Source: Luminiphilus syltensis NOR5-1B
GTDB taxonomy: Bacteria > Pseudomonadota > Gammaproteobacteria > Pseudomonadales > Halieaceae
DNA: 64,000 nucleotides
Assembly: GCF_000158175.1 (NCBI RefSeq)
Contig: NZ_DS999411.1
Coordinates: 716,596 to 780,595, forward strand
Direction of reading: 5' to 3'
Positions 18,553-27,918 of the stretch are shown piece by piece. The translations under genes were made by a program, and so were the position numbers. The notes below the pieces were generated by a model. The model saw only the letters and a program-made list of their open reading frames with translations, made no database searches and was not told the origin of the DNA. Numbering within the stretch: position 1 is the first letter of the stretch; every line of letters begins with the position of its first letter.

Positions 18553-20547
18553 ATGCTGGTCATTCTGTGGATCGTAGGCGCGCTGATTGCTCTGGTGGTG
18601 GTCGCGCTGTTTCTACTTCCGGTATTCATCGATACCAACGAGCTGGTTGCGCTGGCGGACGAGATGGTCGGAGAGGCCACCGGCGGAGAGCTCCGGGTGT
18701 TGGGTGAGGCGGATTTCTCAGTATTCCCGCGTCTGTCCTTGAATCTGGGCGAGGCGACGCTAACAATCCCGCCCGCGGATGACACCGAGTCTCGGATTGA
18801 AGCGAAGATCACTCAACTCGATTTCGGTTTGGCCATCCTGCCGCTCCTCACCGGGCGAACCGAAGTCGATGCGATGAACTTATCGGGCGTCAATGTGACC
18901 ATTACCGAGGCGGTGGCCACCCCCGAAATACCGGTACCCGATGATCTGGAGGACTTATCCGACCGCGAGTGGGAGCAACTCGGCAGAGCACTGCGAAAGG
19001 AGCGGGAAGCGAAGCGCAAAGAAATGACCGGAGCGACGGTTGTTTCATCAGGCTTGGTCGTTGCGGTCGATGCCGTGGTACTCGAGGACGTATCGCTAAC
19101 CCTGCTGGATTCATCGGGTAAGGAAACCCTGAATGTCGCAATCCCGCTATTCAAGGTCAGTGACGTCAATACCGAGGAGCGCCCAATCACCATTGACGGG
19201 CGCGCGCGGCTGCAAAGTCCTGACGCGACGCCTATTAATCTCTCGATCGATGGCGATGTGCGTGTTGCAAGCAACCTCACCGACATTAAAGTCATCGCTG
19301 TCAATACACGGCTAACCGGTGTGCTCAGCGGTCCGATCGACAGCACGCTCAGCGGTGCGGTAACACTGCTGCCACTACACGCGGACTTTGATCTCACCAC
19401 GGCCTTGCCCGGCGGATCGGTTTCGGGCGACCTCACCTTCGCCGCGCTGGAAAGCCCGCAGATCCTCGTCAGTTTTGAGAGTGAATCCCTTAATTTGGAT
19501 CAACTAACGCCCCCGGCAAGTAGTGCCTCGGGGAAAGCTACCCCGGTCACGGAAACCGAGGCTGACAGCAGCAGTGAATCCGCGCCCGAAGGAGCAAAAC
19601 CCAGTACCGCCGGAAGTACAGCGGCGGCGTCATCCCCAGCCACCCCGGCCCCACCCGTTCCATTGCCGGTGGGCCCGCTGCGCGCCCTTGATCTGGACTT
19701 ATCCCTCGGTGCCAATGAGTTAATCGCGGGCGGACAAACCATCACCGGGGCATTGCTGAAACTGCGGGTACTCGATGGGATTGCTGACTTTTCGCAAATT
19801 CAGGGTGTTTTACACGGAGGGCAACTGAACACTGAAATGGTCATCAACGCCCGACGCGCCGAGGTGGAGGCCAGTATCGAAGGGGGCCTGGGCGGGTTTC
19901 AGATCGAAAGCCTGCTCGCCTCCCTCGATCAGACCGACACTGCCCGCGGCCGTGTGGATATGAAATGGGAGGTCGAGACCGCGGGTCAGACGGCGCAAGC
20001 GCTGCAGGTGGGACTCGATGGTGACCTGACCGTCGAGGGCAGCAATGTGGTGGTGGAAAAGGTCTCGGTGCAGGGCGTGATGTGTTCGGCGGCCGCACTG
20101 ATCAATCAGGACCAGCTAAGCCATGATTTTGGTACCGAAACTGCCCTCGATACCGTCCTGGTTGAAGTGGAGTTCGATGACGGCTATGCCGAGATCGACC
20201 CTGTCAAACTCACCACCGCAGGGGTTTCCATGACCGGTGAGGGTCGTATTGTACTGGCAAACCTTGATCTGGAATTGGAATTGGGCGCCAAGCTCTACGA
20301 AGCGCTCGCCGAGCAGGATGAAGCCTGCAGGATCCGTGAGGGGTATGAAACCATAAAGTGGCCGGTCAGCTGCGAGGGTAATCTGAAGGGCGATCCTGCC
20401 TCCTGGTGCGGCCTGGACACCGATTCGCTGGCGGAGCAGGTGATACGCAATGAAGCCAAGTCACAATTGCGCAAGCAAACCGAAAAAATTGGCAGCGAAA
20501 TCGGCGAAAAGGCCGGCGATGTTCTGAAGGGTTTGTTCGGAGACTGA
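18553..20547 (+). CDS. AsmA family protein
   Basis: A 664-residue protein with one N-terminal membrane anchor (MLVILWIVGALIALVVVALFLLPVFI), then a large beta-rich periplasmic body. AsmA-like proteins bridge inner and outer membranes and are linked to phospholipid movement. A low-complexity Ala/Pro/Ser linker (about residues 330-385) splits the body. The C-terminal part has the family block ALINQDQLSHDFGTETALD in modified form. GAGGAG precedes the ATG at 18553, so the TTG at 18538 is not used. The HiPIP gene begins 3 bp after the stop. Confidence 0.88.
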   Translation: MLVILWIVGALIALVVVALFLLPVFIDTNELVALADEMVGEATGGELRVLGEADFSVFPRLSLNLGEATLTIPPADDTESRIEAKITQLDFGLAILPLLTGRTEVDAMNLSGVNVTITEAVATPEIPVPDDLEDLSDREWEQLGRALRKEREAKRKEMTGATVVSSGLVVAVDAVVLEDVSLTLLDSSGKETLNVAIPLFKVSDVNTEERPITIDGRARLQSPDATPINLSIDGDVRVASNLTDIKVIAVNTRLTGVLSGPIDSTLSGAVTLLPLHADFDLTTALPGGSVSGDLTFAALESPQILVSFESESLNLDQLTPPASSASGKATPVTETEADSSSESAPEGAKPSTAGSTAAASSPATPAPPVPLPVGPLRALDLDLSLGANELIAGGQTITGALLKLRVLDGIADFSQIQGVLHGGQLNTEMVINARRAEVEASIEGGLGGFQIESLLASLDQTDTARGRVDMKWEVETAGQTAQALQVGLDGDLTVEGSNVVVEKVSVQGVMCSAAALINQDQLSHDFGTETALDTVLVEVEFDDGYAEIDPVKLTTAGVSMTGEGRIVLANLDLELELGAKLYEALAEQDEACRIREGYETIKWPVSCEGNLKGDPASWCGLDTDSLAEQVIRNEAKSQLRKQTEKIGSEIGEKAGDVLKGLFGD

Positions 20548-20550
20548 TCG

Positions 20551-20868
20551 ATGAAGCCCTGCGGCATGACGCGCCGACAGCTCATCGCGGGCTCGGCGGC
20601 CCTCTGTCTACCGATTCCTGACTCCGGCTTCGCACAGGGTGTGCTGGACCCGCAAAGCCTGAGCGCGCAGGCGCTCGGTTACTCGCCAGACCATACCCAG
20701 GTCGACACTAAGGCGTGGCCCAAAAAAGCGTCGGCAAATGGCGATAAGCAGCGCTGTCGTTCCTGTGCACTGTTCAAGAAAGGGGAATCGGAGGTGGGCC
20801 GCTGCGATATTTTTTGGGGCCGTGAAGTTCCCGACAACGGCTGGTGTAATGCCTGGACCAAGCGCTAA
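20551..20868 (+). CDS. High-potential iron-sulfur protein (HiPIP)
   Basis: A 105-residue periplasmic electron carrier. The four cluster ligands are Cys69, Cys72, Cys85 and Cys99 (RCRSCALF, GRCDIFWG, NGWCNAW), the classic HiPIP spacing. The N-terminus has a twin-arginine export signal (MTRRQLIAGSAALCL), as expected for a protein folded around a [4Fe-4S] cluster. Likely donor to a reaction centre or a cytochrome oxidase; both uses are known. It follows AsmA by 3 bp. Confidence 0.93.
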   Translation: MKPCGMTRRQLIAGSAALCLPIPDSGFAQGVLDPQSLSAQALGYSPDHTQVDTKAWPKKASANGDKQRCRSCALFKKGESEVGRCDIFWGREVPDNGWCNAWTKR

Positions 20869-20931
20869 CAGAACCGCGCCCACCACAAAACGGGTACTGT
20901 TGAATGCCCCCTCCAGGAGTTGAGCCACGAC

Positions 20932-22431
20932 ATGACCACCACGTCTTTTCGATTTGATAACAGCTACGCGGCTCTGGGCTCGCCCTATTCCAGCGCCCAG
21001 CCACCCACGCCCGTCGCTCAACCCGATTGGATCGCATGGAACGCGCCACTGGCGAAAGAACTTGGCTGGTCAGGTGGAGACGTTCCCGGTGACGATGCAC
21101 TGTCGGCATTATCAGGCAATACCCTGTTACCGGGCTCTGAACCCGTCGCTACCGTTTACGCCGGGCATCAATTCGGCAGCTACAATCCTCAATTGGGGGA
21201 CGGTCGTGCCATCCTGCTCGGCGAGTGCCTGACCCCCGCGGGAGCGCGTTTTGACCTGCAATTGAAAGGCGCGGGAACCACACCCTATTCAAGAGGTGGC
21301 GATGGGCGATCGCCGATTGGTCCGGTGGTACGTGAGTATCTGGTCAGCGAAGCAATGGCCGCGCTGGGGGTACCGACGACCCGAGCCCTGGCCGCCATCC
21401 GCACCGGCGAGCGGGTTTATCGACAGACCGCCGAATACGGCGCGGTCCTCACGCGAGTGGCCAGCAGTCACCTGCGCATTGGCACGATGCAGTACTTTGC
21501 GGTGAGCCAGCGCGGCGAAGGTCTCGAGGCGTTAGTGGACTACACAGTGCAGCGGCATTACGCCGATGCCATGGACGCCGCTAGCGAGCTCAACCCGGAC
21601 CTGTCCGCCACCGAGTTGCTGTTAACCGTCGTCGGCCAGCGACTCGCCGGATTGGTGGCACAGTGGCAGGGCCTGGGTTTTATCCACGGCGTACTCAACA
21701 CCGACAATATGCTGCTCTGCGGTGAGACCGTTGATTACGGGCCCTGTGCCTTTATGGACGCGTTCTCGCACAATCAGGTATTCAGCTCGATCGATACCCA
21801 GGGTCGCTATGCCTTTGCCAATCAGCCGCGCATCGTGCATTGGAATTACACCATGCTGGCCCAATCACTGCTGTCACTGTTGCCCGGCGAGCAGGACGAG
21901 GCCGTCGCCATTGCCCAACGCCTGGTGGATAGCTTCCCGGCGCAGTTCGACGAGGCCTATAACACGGTCCTCACTGCCAAGTTTGGGCTCGATCACATGC
22001 GTGAAGGTGATCGGGAATTGATCGATGGATTCTTCGCCCAACTCCAGCAGGATCAACTCGATTTCACCCTCAGCTTCCGCTGGCTTACCGAGGTGGCCGC
22101 CGGTGCGCTGGATGACAGCCTGATTCCCGAGGTGTTTGTACCCACCGCCGGGCTCAATGGCTGGCTGGGGCTGTGGCGACGCCGCTTCGTGGCCAATACC
22201 GGTGGTCGCAGCACGCATATCGAGGCAATGCAATCGAGCAACCCGGTCACCATTCCTCGGAATCATTTGGTAGCCGGCGCCATTGCCGCCGCGGAAAACG
22301 GCGATGACACCGCGCTTCTCGACCTGGAGGCACGCTGGAAACAGCCGTTTGCCTGGCGCGACGCCGATCTCGAGTACATTCGCCCTCCGGAGCCGGAGGA
22401 GCAGGTACTGCGCACATTTTGTGGCACCTGA
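20932..22431 (+). CDS. selO: Protein adenylyltransferase SelO (YdiU family)
   Basis: A 499-residue pseudokinase that transfers AMP to Ser/Thr/Tyr on target proteins, linked to redox stress. Family blocks: FDNSYAALG, VYAGHQFGSYNPQLGDGRA, LKGAGTTPYSRGGDGR, GVLNTDNM and DYGPCAFMDAF. The C-terminus is TFCGT, where the conserved Cys replaces the selenocysteine of the eukaryotic form. The start at 20932 (ATG) is preferred; TTG at 20920 lies right against an AGGAG and is an alternative. Confidence 0.93.
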   Translation: MTTTSFRFDNSYAALGSPYSSAQPPTPVAQPDWIAWNAPLAKELGWSGGDVPGDDALSALSGNTLLPGSEPVATVYAGHQFGSYNPQLGDGRAILLGECLTPAGARFDLQLKGAGTTPYSRGGDGRSPIGPVVREYLVSEAMAALGVPTTRALAAIRTGERVYRQTAEYGAVLTRVASSHLRIGTMQYFAVSQRGEGLEALVDYTVQRHYADAMDAASELNPDLSATELLLTVVGQRLAGLVAQWQGLGFIHGVLNTDNMLLCGETVDYGPCAFMDAFSHNQVFSSIDTQGRYAFANQPRIVHWNYTMLAQSLLSLLPGEQDEAVAIAQRLVDSFPAQFDEAYNTVLTAKFGLDHMREGDRELIDGFFAQLQQDQLDFTLSFRWLTEVAAGALDDSLIPEVFVPTAGLNGWLGLWRRRFVANTGGRSTHIEAMQSSNPVTIPRNHLVAGAIAAAENGDDTALLDLEARWKQPFAWRDADLEYIRPPEPEEQVLRTFCGT

Positions 22432-22503
22432 TTGCTTTAACAACGCTCGCAGCGGACGCGGGTGACTCGTATAATCCAGCTTTCTGATCTCGAGACTGCA
22501 TTC

Positions 22504-24153
22504 GTGACCACCGAATTTCTGGGCAAGCGTATCAGCGGCCCGTTTACTATCCCCTCCGGTATCGTCAGCACAGCGCCGTCCATTATTCAGCGGTTGCTGC
22601 GGGACTGTCCGCAGATCGGCGTAATTACGACCAAAAGTATCGGCCCCACACCCCGGGCAGGGAATCGCGAGCCGATCTACAGCCAGTATGCTCCCGGGTG
22701 CTTCGTCAATGCGGTCGGACTCACCAACCCGGGTGCCGAGGCGGCATTGGCGGGATTGCGCAAGCTCACTGTTCCTGAGGATCGCTTCCTGCTGGTATCG
22801 ATTTTTGGTGGCAGCGTTGAAGAATTTGTCGCGGTAGCGACGCTTCTCGCACCCGTCGCCGATGGACTGGAGCTCAATCTGTCCTGTCCGCACGCCAAGG
22901 GCTACGGCATGGCCATGGGCCAGGATCCTGACATGGTCGCGGAAGTCGTCGCCGCGGTAAAAGCGGCCGTTGCGATCCCGGTGGTACCCAAACTAACACC
23001 CAATGCCAGTGATATTGCCGCCATCGGCCGCGCCGCGGTCGACGCCGGAGCCGACGCACTTTGCGCCATCAATACCGTGGGGCCGGGCCTTACCTCGAGC
23101 CATGGCCATCCGGTGCTCTCGAACGAGGTAGGGGGGATGTCGGGCAAGGGGGTACTTCCCATCGCATTGAAGTGCATCCGCGAGTTACGGGCGGTCACCG
23201 AGGTACCGATTATCGGCTGCGGTGGACTCTCTACGGCCGAGGATTGTCGGGCAGCGATGACCGCGGGCGCCGATATCGTGGGTATTGGCTCGGCACTCAC
23301 CGGACTCAACACGGCGACGCTCATTGATTATTTTGCCGCGCTCGAGAGTGATCTCACGGAGAAAACGGCGACTGCCGAGGGTTATGTTCGCTACGACGTA
23401 GACATGGCGTTTCACTCCTTCGAAGTCGTCAGCAACAAGCCCGTCTGTGACGACATTACCGTGCTCACCCTCGATGGGGGCATTGATATTCGCGCCGGCG
23501 AGTACGTGTTCGTCTGGATACCGGGCGTGGGTGAGAAACCATTTTCCTGTCTGACCGATAAGCCCCTGCGTCTCGCCGCTATCGACGTCGGTGAATTCAC
23601 CCATGCTACTTATGGGTTACAGCAAGGCGATGAGGTATTCATCCGGGGGCCTTACGGCGAGGCCGTTTCACCGCCGGGTGATGCCCATATTGTCTGTGTT
23701 GCCGGTGGGACCGGACTGGCCGCGGTGTATCAACTGGCGAGGGACTTTGGTTCGGCCGAGGCACCCGCACAGATTTTTGCCGGCGCGCGCAGTGCCGACC
23801 GGCTGTACTTCCTCGAAGAATGCCGCGCCATTGCCGAGGTCACCGTGGCCACCGACGATGGCAGCGAGGGCTTTCGCGGCCGCGTCACCGATGCCCTCGA
23901 CGATTACCTCGCCGCGCTGCCCGCCGATGTCTTGTCGCGCACCGTGTTCTACAACTGCGGGCCCGAACCCATGATCCATGCGGCTCACGCGGTACAGCAG
24001 CGTTATTGCGCCGATGAGCAGATCCATTCAGCGATTGATTACACCACCAAGTGCGGCGTCGGCATCTGCGGTGCCTGTGCGAGCCCCGACGGGCGCCGGA
24101 TCTGCATCGATGGTCCGTTTATCGATATCGAAGCGCCGATCCTCAATGGCTGA
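22504..24153 (+). CDS. pyrDK: Fused dihydroorotate dehydrogenase, PyrD (class 1B) plus PyrK
   Basis: About 549 residues. The first 295 form the FMN barrel of a class 1 dihydroorotate dehydrogenase, with the catalytic Cys128 in NLSCPHAKGYG and the FMN blocks IGCGGLS and GIGSAL. The rest is the electron-transfer subunit: a FAD domain (RGPYGEAVSPPG), an NAD-binding domain (CVAGGTGLAAVYQLA), and a C-terminal 2Fe-2S site (CGVGICGACASPDG...C). In Firmicutes these are two proteins; here they are one. TATAAT at 22470-22475 may be the promoter -10, which supports GTG 22504 over GTG 22462. A similar fold could serve another substrate. Confidence 0.88.
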   Translation: MTTEFLGKRISGPFTIPSGIVSTAPSIIQRLLRDCPQIGVITTKSIGPTPRAGNREPIYSQYAPGCFVNAVGLTNPGAEAALAGLRKLTVPEDRFLLVSIFGGSVEEFVAVATLLAPVADGLELNLSCPHAKGYGMAMGQDPDMVAEVVAAVKAAVAIPVVPKLTPNASDIAAIGRAAVDAGADALCAINTVGPGLTSSHGHPVLSNEVGGMSGKGVLPIALKCIRELRAVTEVPIIGCGGLSTAEDCRAAMTAGADIVGIGSALTGLNTATLIDYFAALESDLTEKTATAEGYVRYDVDMAFHSFEVVSNKPVCDDITVLTLDGGIDIRAGEYVFVWIPGVGEKPFSCLTDKPLRLAAIDVGEFTHATYGLQQGDEVFIRGPYGEAVSPPGDAHIVCVAGGTGLAAVYQLARDFGSAEAPAQIFAGARSADRLYFLEECRAIAEVTVATDDGSEGFRGRVTDALDDYLAALPADVLSRTVFYNCGPEPMIHAAHAVQQRYCADEQIHSAIDYTTKCGVGICGACASPDGRRICIDGPFIDIEAPILNG

Positions 24154-24214
24154 TGGGAACAGGCGTTAAACCCATTAAACTAGCCGTCAAATCCATACTC
24201 CGACCCGTATACAC

Positions 24215-24508
24215 ATGCCGTCCGTCAATCGATCAGCTCACTCCGCAAAACACCGACCGTCCCTGACCGCTGCGGAACAATCGCGGGTGATTGAAATGGC
24301 CTGGGAAGATCGAACGCCGTTTGAAGCGATCGAGGCCAGCTATGGGTTAAGCGAGCCAGACACCATCGCGCTCATGCGTCGGTCCCTGAAACGCACCGCG
24401 TTCAACAACTGGCGCAAACGGGTGACCGGGCGCGCCACCAAGCACCGGGCACTGCGCGGTTTTGGTGTATCCCGGGGCTATTGCCCCACCCAATACAAAC
24501 AGCGCTGA
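24215..24508 (+). CDS. TIGR03643 / DUF2805 family protein
   Basis: A 97-residue basic protein with the family core (IEMAWEDRTPFEAIEASYGL, then LMRRSLKRTAFNNWRKRVTGR). Widespread in gammaproteobacteria and Bacteroidetes; the compact helix-turn-helix look suggests DNA binding, but no role is proven. The downstream hydrolase begins 70 bp later and is probably co-transcribed. Confidence 0.85.
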   Translation: MPSVNRSAHSAKHRPSLTAAEQSRVIEMAWEDRTPFEAIEASYGLSEPDTIALMRRSLKRTAFNNWRKRVTGRATKHRALRGFGVSRGYCPTQYKQR

Positions 24509-24578
24509 CGCCCAAACTCCGACGCGCTTCCCCGACACAACAGGTGTTGATTTCCAGCCGCAAGCAAAAGGACAGCCA

Positions 24579-25469
24579 ATGCCCACCGCCCACGCCAATG
24601 GCATCGAATTGGAATACGAAACCTTCGGTGACCCGGATAAGCCCTGCGTGTTACTCATCATGGGGCTCGCCACCCAACTGACCGCCTGGCCCGACAGCTT
24701 TTGTCAGCAGCTGGTTAAGCACGGTTACTTCGTCGTGCGCTTTGATAACCGCGACGTCGGTTTATCGAGCAAGCTCGATCACCTCAAAGTGCCGAAAATT
24801 GGGCCATTGATACTCGCGCGGCTGGTCGGTTTACGCCCCCCGGTGCCCTATACCCTGGATGATATGGCGCAGGACGCCGTCGGTCTGCTCGATGCCCTAG
24901 GCATTGAGCGGGCGCACATCGTCGGTGCCTCAATGGGGGGCATGATCGCCCAGCTGATTGCCGCCAAGCATTCGTCCCGCGCCGCGACGTTGACATCGAT
25001 TATGTCGACTACAGGCCACCGTTCGCTGCCCAATCCGGAGCCCGAGGCATCGAAAGCCATTTTTATGAAACCCGATGACCCCACCAGTCGGGAGTCCATT
25101 GTTATTCGCAACGTGCGTGTTCGCAAAGCCGTGCAAAGCCCGGCCTATCCCAAGGATGATGATGAATTGCGCGCGGCGGCCGCGGCGGCGGTGGATCGCG
25201 GGGGCTACTACCCTAGGGGGGTCTCCCGGCAGCTGGCCGCGGTATTACATTCAAGGGACCGACGCCGCTTACTGCGCTCGGTCCGGGTGCCCTCGCTGGT
25301 CATCCACGGTGAGGATGATCCGCTGGTCCCGGTAGCCTGTGGAATCGATACCGCCAACAATCTGCCGCAATCCGAGCTCGTGCTCTATCCCGGAATGGGG
25401 CACGATTTCCCCGAGCCGCTGATGGAATCCATGGCGGACCATATCGACCAACTCGCAAAAGGCGTCTGA
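24579..25469 (+). CDS. Alpha/beta hydrolase
   Basis: A 296-residue hydrolase. The nucleophile elbow GASMGGMIAQ holds the catalytic Ser, the acid is likely Asp in HGEDDPLVP, and the His is in GMGHDFPEP. The HG-type oxyanion region reads LLIMGLATQLTAW. Substrate unknown; the family includes esterases and haloperoxidase-like enzymes. The ATG at 24579 follows a GGACAGCC stretch and begins at the conserved NGIELEYETFGD block; an open frame continues further upstream without support. Confidence 0.88.
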   Translation: MPTAHANGIELEYETFGDPDKPCVLLIMGLATQLTAWPDSFCQQLVKHGYFVVRFDNRDVGLSSKLDHLKVPKIGPLILARLVGLRPPVPYTLDDMAQDAVGLLDALGIERAHIVGASMGGMIAQLIAAKHSSRAATLTSIMSTTGHRSLPNPEPEASKAIFMKPDDPTSRESIVIRNVRVRKAVQSPAYPKDDDELRAAAAAAVDRGGYYPRGVSRQLAAVLHSRDRRRLLRSVRVPSLVIHGEDDPLVPVACGIDTANNLPQSELVLYPGMGHDFPEPLMESMADHIDQLAKGV

Positions 25470-25484
25470 AGCGCAGACAGCGTC

Positions 25485-26864
25485 TCAGGGGGTCGAACGG
25501 GGCTCCACTGCACCGAGGAGCTGCAGGAAAATACCATCGGGATCCTTGAATACGACAATCCCCATGGTCGATGCGTCACCGTCACAGCAACGCACCACCG
25601 GGGAAAGAAACTCAACCCCTGCATCGAGCAACGCGGCCGTATCGCTGTCAATGTCGGTGGTTGCGTAATTAATGCGGTGCATACCGGGGTGATTGATCGG
25701 CGCCGGGTGGGGAGGTGTTAAATCACGGGGGGTATGCCATTCGACCAGCTCTATCAATGACCCGTCCTGCTCGTGGCGAATCAGCTCAGCGGTAAAACGG
25801 GCGGGCTGATCAAAACCCATGGCGCGCCGCTCGGGCTCTGATAATTGTGCAGGCAACGCCGAGCCCTCGGTGAATCCAATGAGCCGGTAAAATTCCCGGG
25901 ATCGCTCAAAATCGCTGACATTGATCACCAGCCGGTTGATCGCCGTCACAAAAGCCCCATGGGTTTCCCTCGGCGTTGCACCCGGCTCCTGTCGAAGCTC
26001 CACAAAGGTACCCGCAGGGTCGCGGATGATCGCGAACCGGGAACCATCAGCGCGGGTGGCCGCCGGCCCCAACGGTGTCACGCCCAGACTCGCCATGCGC
26101 GCCAAATCGGCATCGAGATGGGTGGTGGTAAGCACCAGCCGGGAGATGCCCAGTCGATTGAGACTGGGGTAAGCCTCGCCGCGATTTTCGGGGTCGCGCC
26201 AATGGATGATGTCGATCATCCGGCCACTGGGAACAAAGAGCTGGGCCGGATCCAGATCCGACGCACCGATATAGATTAATTCGGCGTACAGCCGGTACGT
26301 ATCGGTCATCCCCATCGAGTGGGCCATCTCGAGGGTATTGGTTTCAGGAAAAGGACCAATGGCCTTGGCGAATCCGAGCTGGCGATAAAACTCCCGGGTT
26401 GCCGGGTAGTCGTTGGTATTGATATTGAAGTGGATTCGACCCGCGATCCCCAGCGATACGCGCTCGGGCTGAACCACACGCAGCGTCAGTGGCTCCCCGC
26501 GGTAACCCCGGGATTGCACACGAAGCAGGTTTGTCTCTTTTAAGGCGACATTGATGCGAGCCTGACCATCGATGAAACGCGCTTCCCCGGAACGCCAGAC
26601 CTCCTCCTCATTGAGGGAAATAATCACATCGGCTAATTCAAGGTCCGCGGCCGCGGCATCACCGCCGCGAGTAATTACCATTTCTCCGGGCCCTGCCACG
26701 CCAAAAAAAGCGCGGCGATCGATGTCGGGGACCCGGGGAGAGGGCTGGTAGACTTCCGGACCGAATCGTGTCAGCTGGGCGTCCGCCGCCAAGACTGAAG
26801 AAGCCGCGAAAAATCCTGCGGCGATGAGTAAGAAAACGGCACAGACAGTCATTCGCATAGTCAT
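25485..26864 (-). CDS. Secreted VOC (glyoxalase-like) family protein with two domains
   Basis: A 459-residue protein. A signal peptide (VCAVFLLIAAGFFAASSVLA) is followed by a beta-rich segment (about 20-130) and two or more vicinal-oxygen-chelate modules, seen as paired blocks (NTNDYPATREFYRQLGF, LVINVSDFERSREFYRLIGF) and ligand-like ends (FVELRQEPG, FLQLLGAVE). The reaction is unknown; VOC proteins include lyases, isomerases and ring-cleaving dioxygenases. Export to the periplasm is unusual for the fold. Confidence 0.82.
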   Translation of the reverse strand: MTMRMTVCAVFLLIAAGFFAASSVLAADAQLTRFGPEVYQPSPRVPDIDRRAFFGVAGPGEMVITRGGDAAAADLELADVIISLNEEEVWRSGEARFIDGQARINVALKETNLLRVQSRGYRGEPLTLRVVQPERVSLGIAGRIHFNINTNDYPATREFYRQLGFAKAIGPFPETNTLEMAHSMGMTDTYRLYAELIYIGASDLDPAQLFVPSGRMIDIIHWRDPENRGEAYPSLNRLGISRLVLTTTHLDADLARMASLGVTPLGPAATRADGSRFAIIRDPAGTFVELRQEPGATPRETHGAFVTAINRLVINVSDFERSREFYRLIGFTEGSALPAQLSEPERRAMGFDQPARFTAELIRHEQDGSLIELVEWHTPRDLTPPHPAPINHPGMHRINYATTDIDSDTAALLDAGVEFLSPVVRCCDGDASTMGIVVFKDPDGIFLQLLGAVEPRSTP

Positions 26865-27065
26865 CACCCACTTATCGTTATCATTCAGTATGCGCCGGCT
26901 ACCGCAGCGCGGGTGCGGCCCCAACGGGATCTGGGTGCCTAATCGTTGGACTCCATTTAACAGACAGGCAGCCATCACGCCGGCTGACACCCCGGCTTAA
27001 TTTGGCGAGTACGCTCGAGGCAGTGAGCTCACTACCCCTTTCCTGAAGGGCACCTCATTAAGTCC

Positions 27066-27656
27066 CTAGCGCACCTGCACCGGCGCATCGGCCCAGGGCT
27101 GAACGACCTCGCCGAAGGGCTTCTGGAAGCCCGCGGGCAGCTCCTCGGTCATATCGAGTGTTGCGGCAAGGCGGCCCATCCCCACATACAGCGCGAGATG
27201 CAGCATCAGTTCCATGGTTTGCGCCTCGGTGAAATGCTCGCGCAGTTCCGCAAACCGCTTGTCGGTATTAGACAGGTGATCGGTGGCGAAGCGATCGGCA
27301 AACTCCAGCGCGACCCGCTCGGCGTCGGTGAGATCGGGTGCTTCCTGAGGCTTCTCAATCGAGCACACCAGATCTTCGTCGACATCGTTGGCGGCACTCG
27401 AGTAGCGAATCGCCATGCAGGAGCGGCACTGGTTATGAAACGCCACACGCAGACGGACCAATTCGATGAGGCGCTCGGGCAGGGTTCGGTTCATGGCAAT
27501 AGCGGCGCCAAAACCAATCGCGCCCTTGGCCATTTCAGGACAATGCGCCAACATGCGGGTGATGCCCTGCTCGATGTCGGTGGCGGTATCCGCCATGGTC
27601 ATTTTTGCCAGTTCAGGATCCCACTGCTCTACCGGTAGTTTGCTGATACGACTCAT
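27066..27656 (-). CDS. Carboxymuconolactone decarboxylase / AhpD-like protein
   Basis: A 196-residue all-helical protein. The AhpD-type redox pair is seen in HNQCRSCMAIRYS (Cys-x2-Cys), with the general core ELVRLRVA before it. It may act as a peroxidase helper or as a decarboxylase. AAGGAG stands seven bases in front of the ATG at 27656, fixing the start; the longer frame to 27830 is not supported. Confidence 0.88.
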   Translation of the reverse strand: MSRISKLPVEQWDPELAKMTMADTATDIEQGITRMLAHCPEMAKGAIGFGAAIAMNRTLPERLIELVRLRVAFHNQCRSCMAIRYSSAANDVDEDLVCSIEKPQEAPDLTDAERVALEFADRFATDHLSNTDKRFAELREHFTEAQTMELMLHLALYVGMGRLAATLDMTEELPAGFQKPFGEVVQPWADAPVQVR

Positions 27657-27918
27657 GATTTCTCCTTTCTTATGATTAATAAGAGACTTAGGGTTAGGCG
27701 CGCCAGCACTGTTAGTTATCCAGCGTGCCGGTGCAAAAGACCAACACCCTACCCTAGAGAAGGACTCAGAGCCTGTCCAGCACCGACAATCGCGTCTTTG
27801 ACCAACGCGAGCCATAACAATGAGGGGCAACGGGTCGAACAGTAGTCACTGATTGACAATCGATGGTAGCTGCGTAGCCTCAATAGCCCCCCTTCTCAAA
27901 ACACCCTGGAGACGCACC

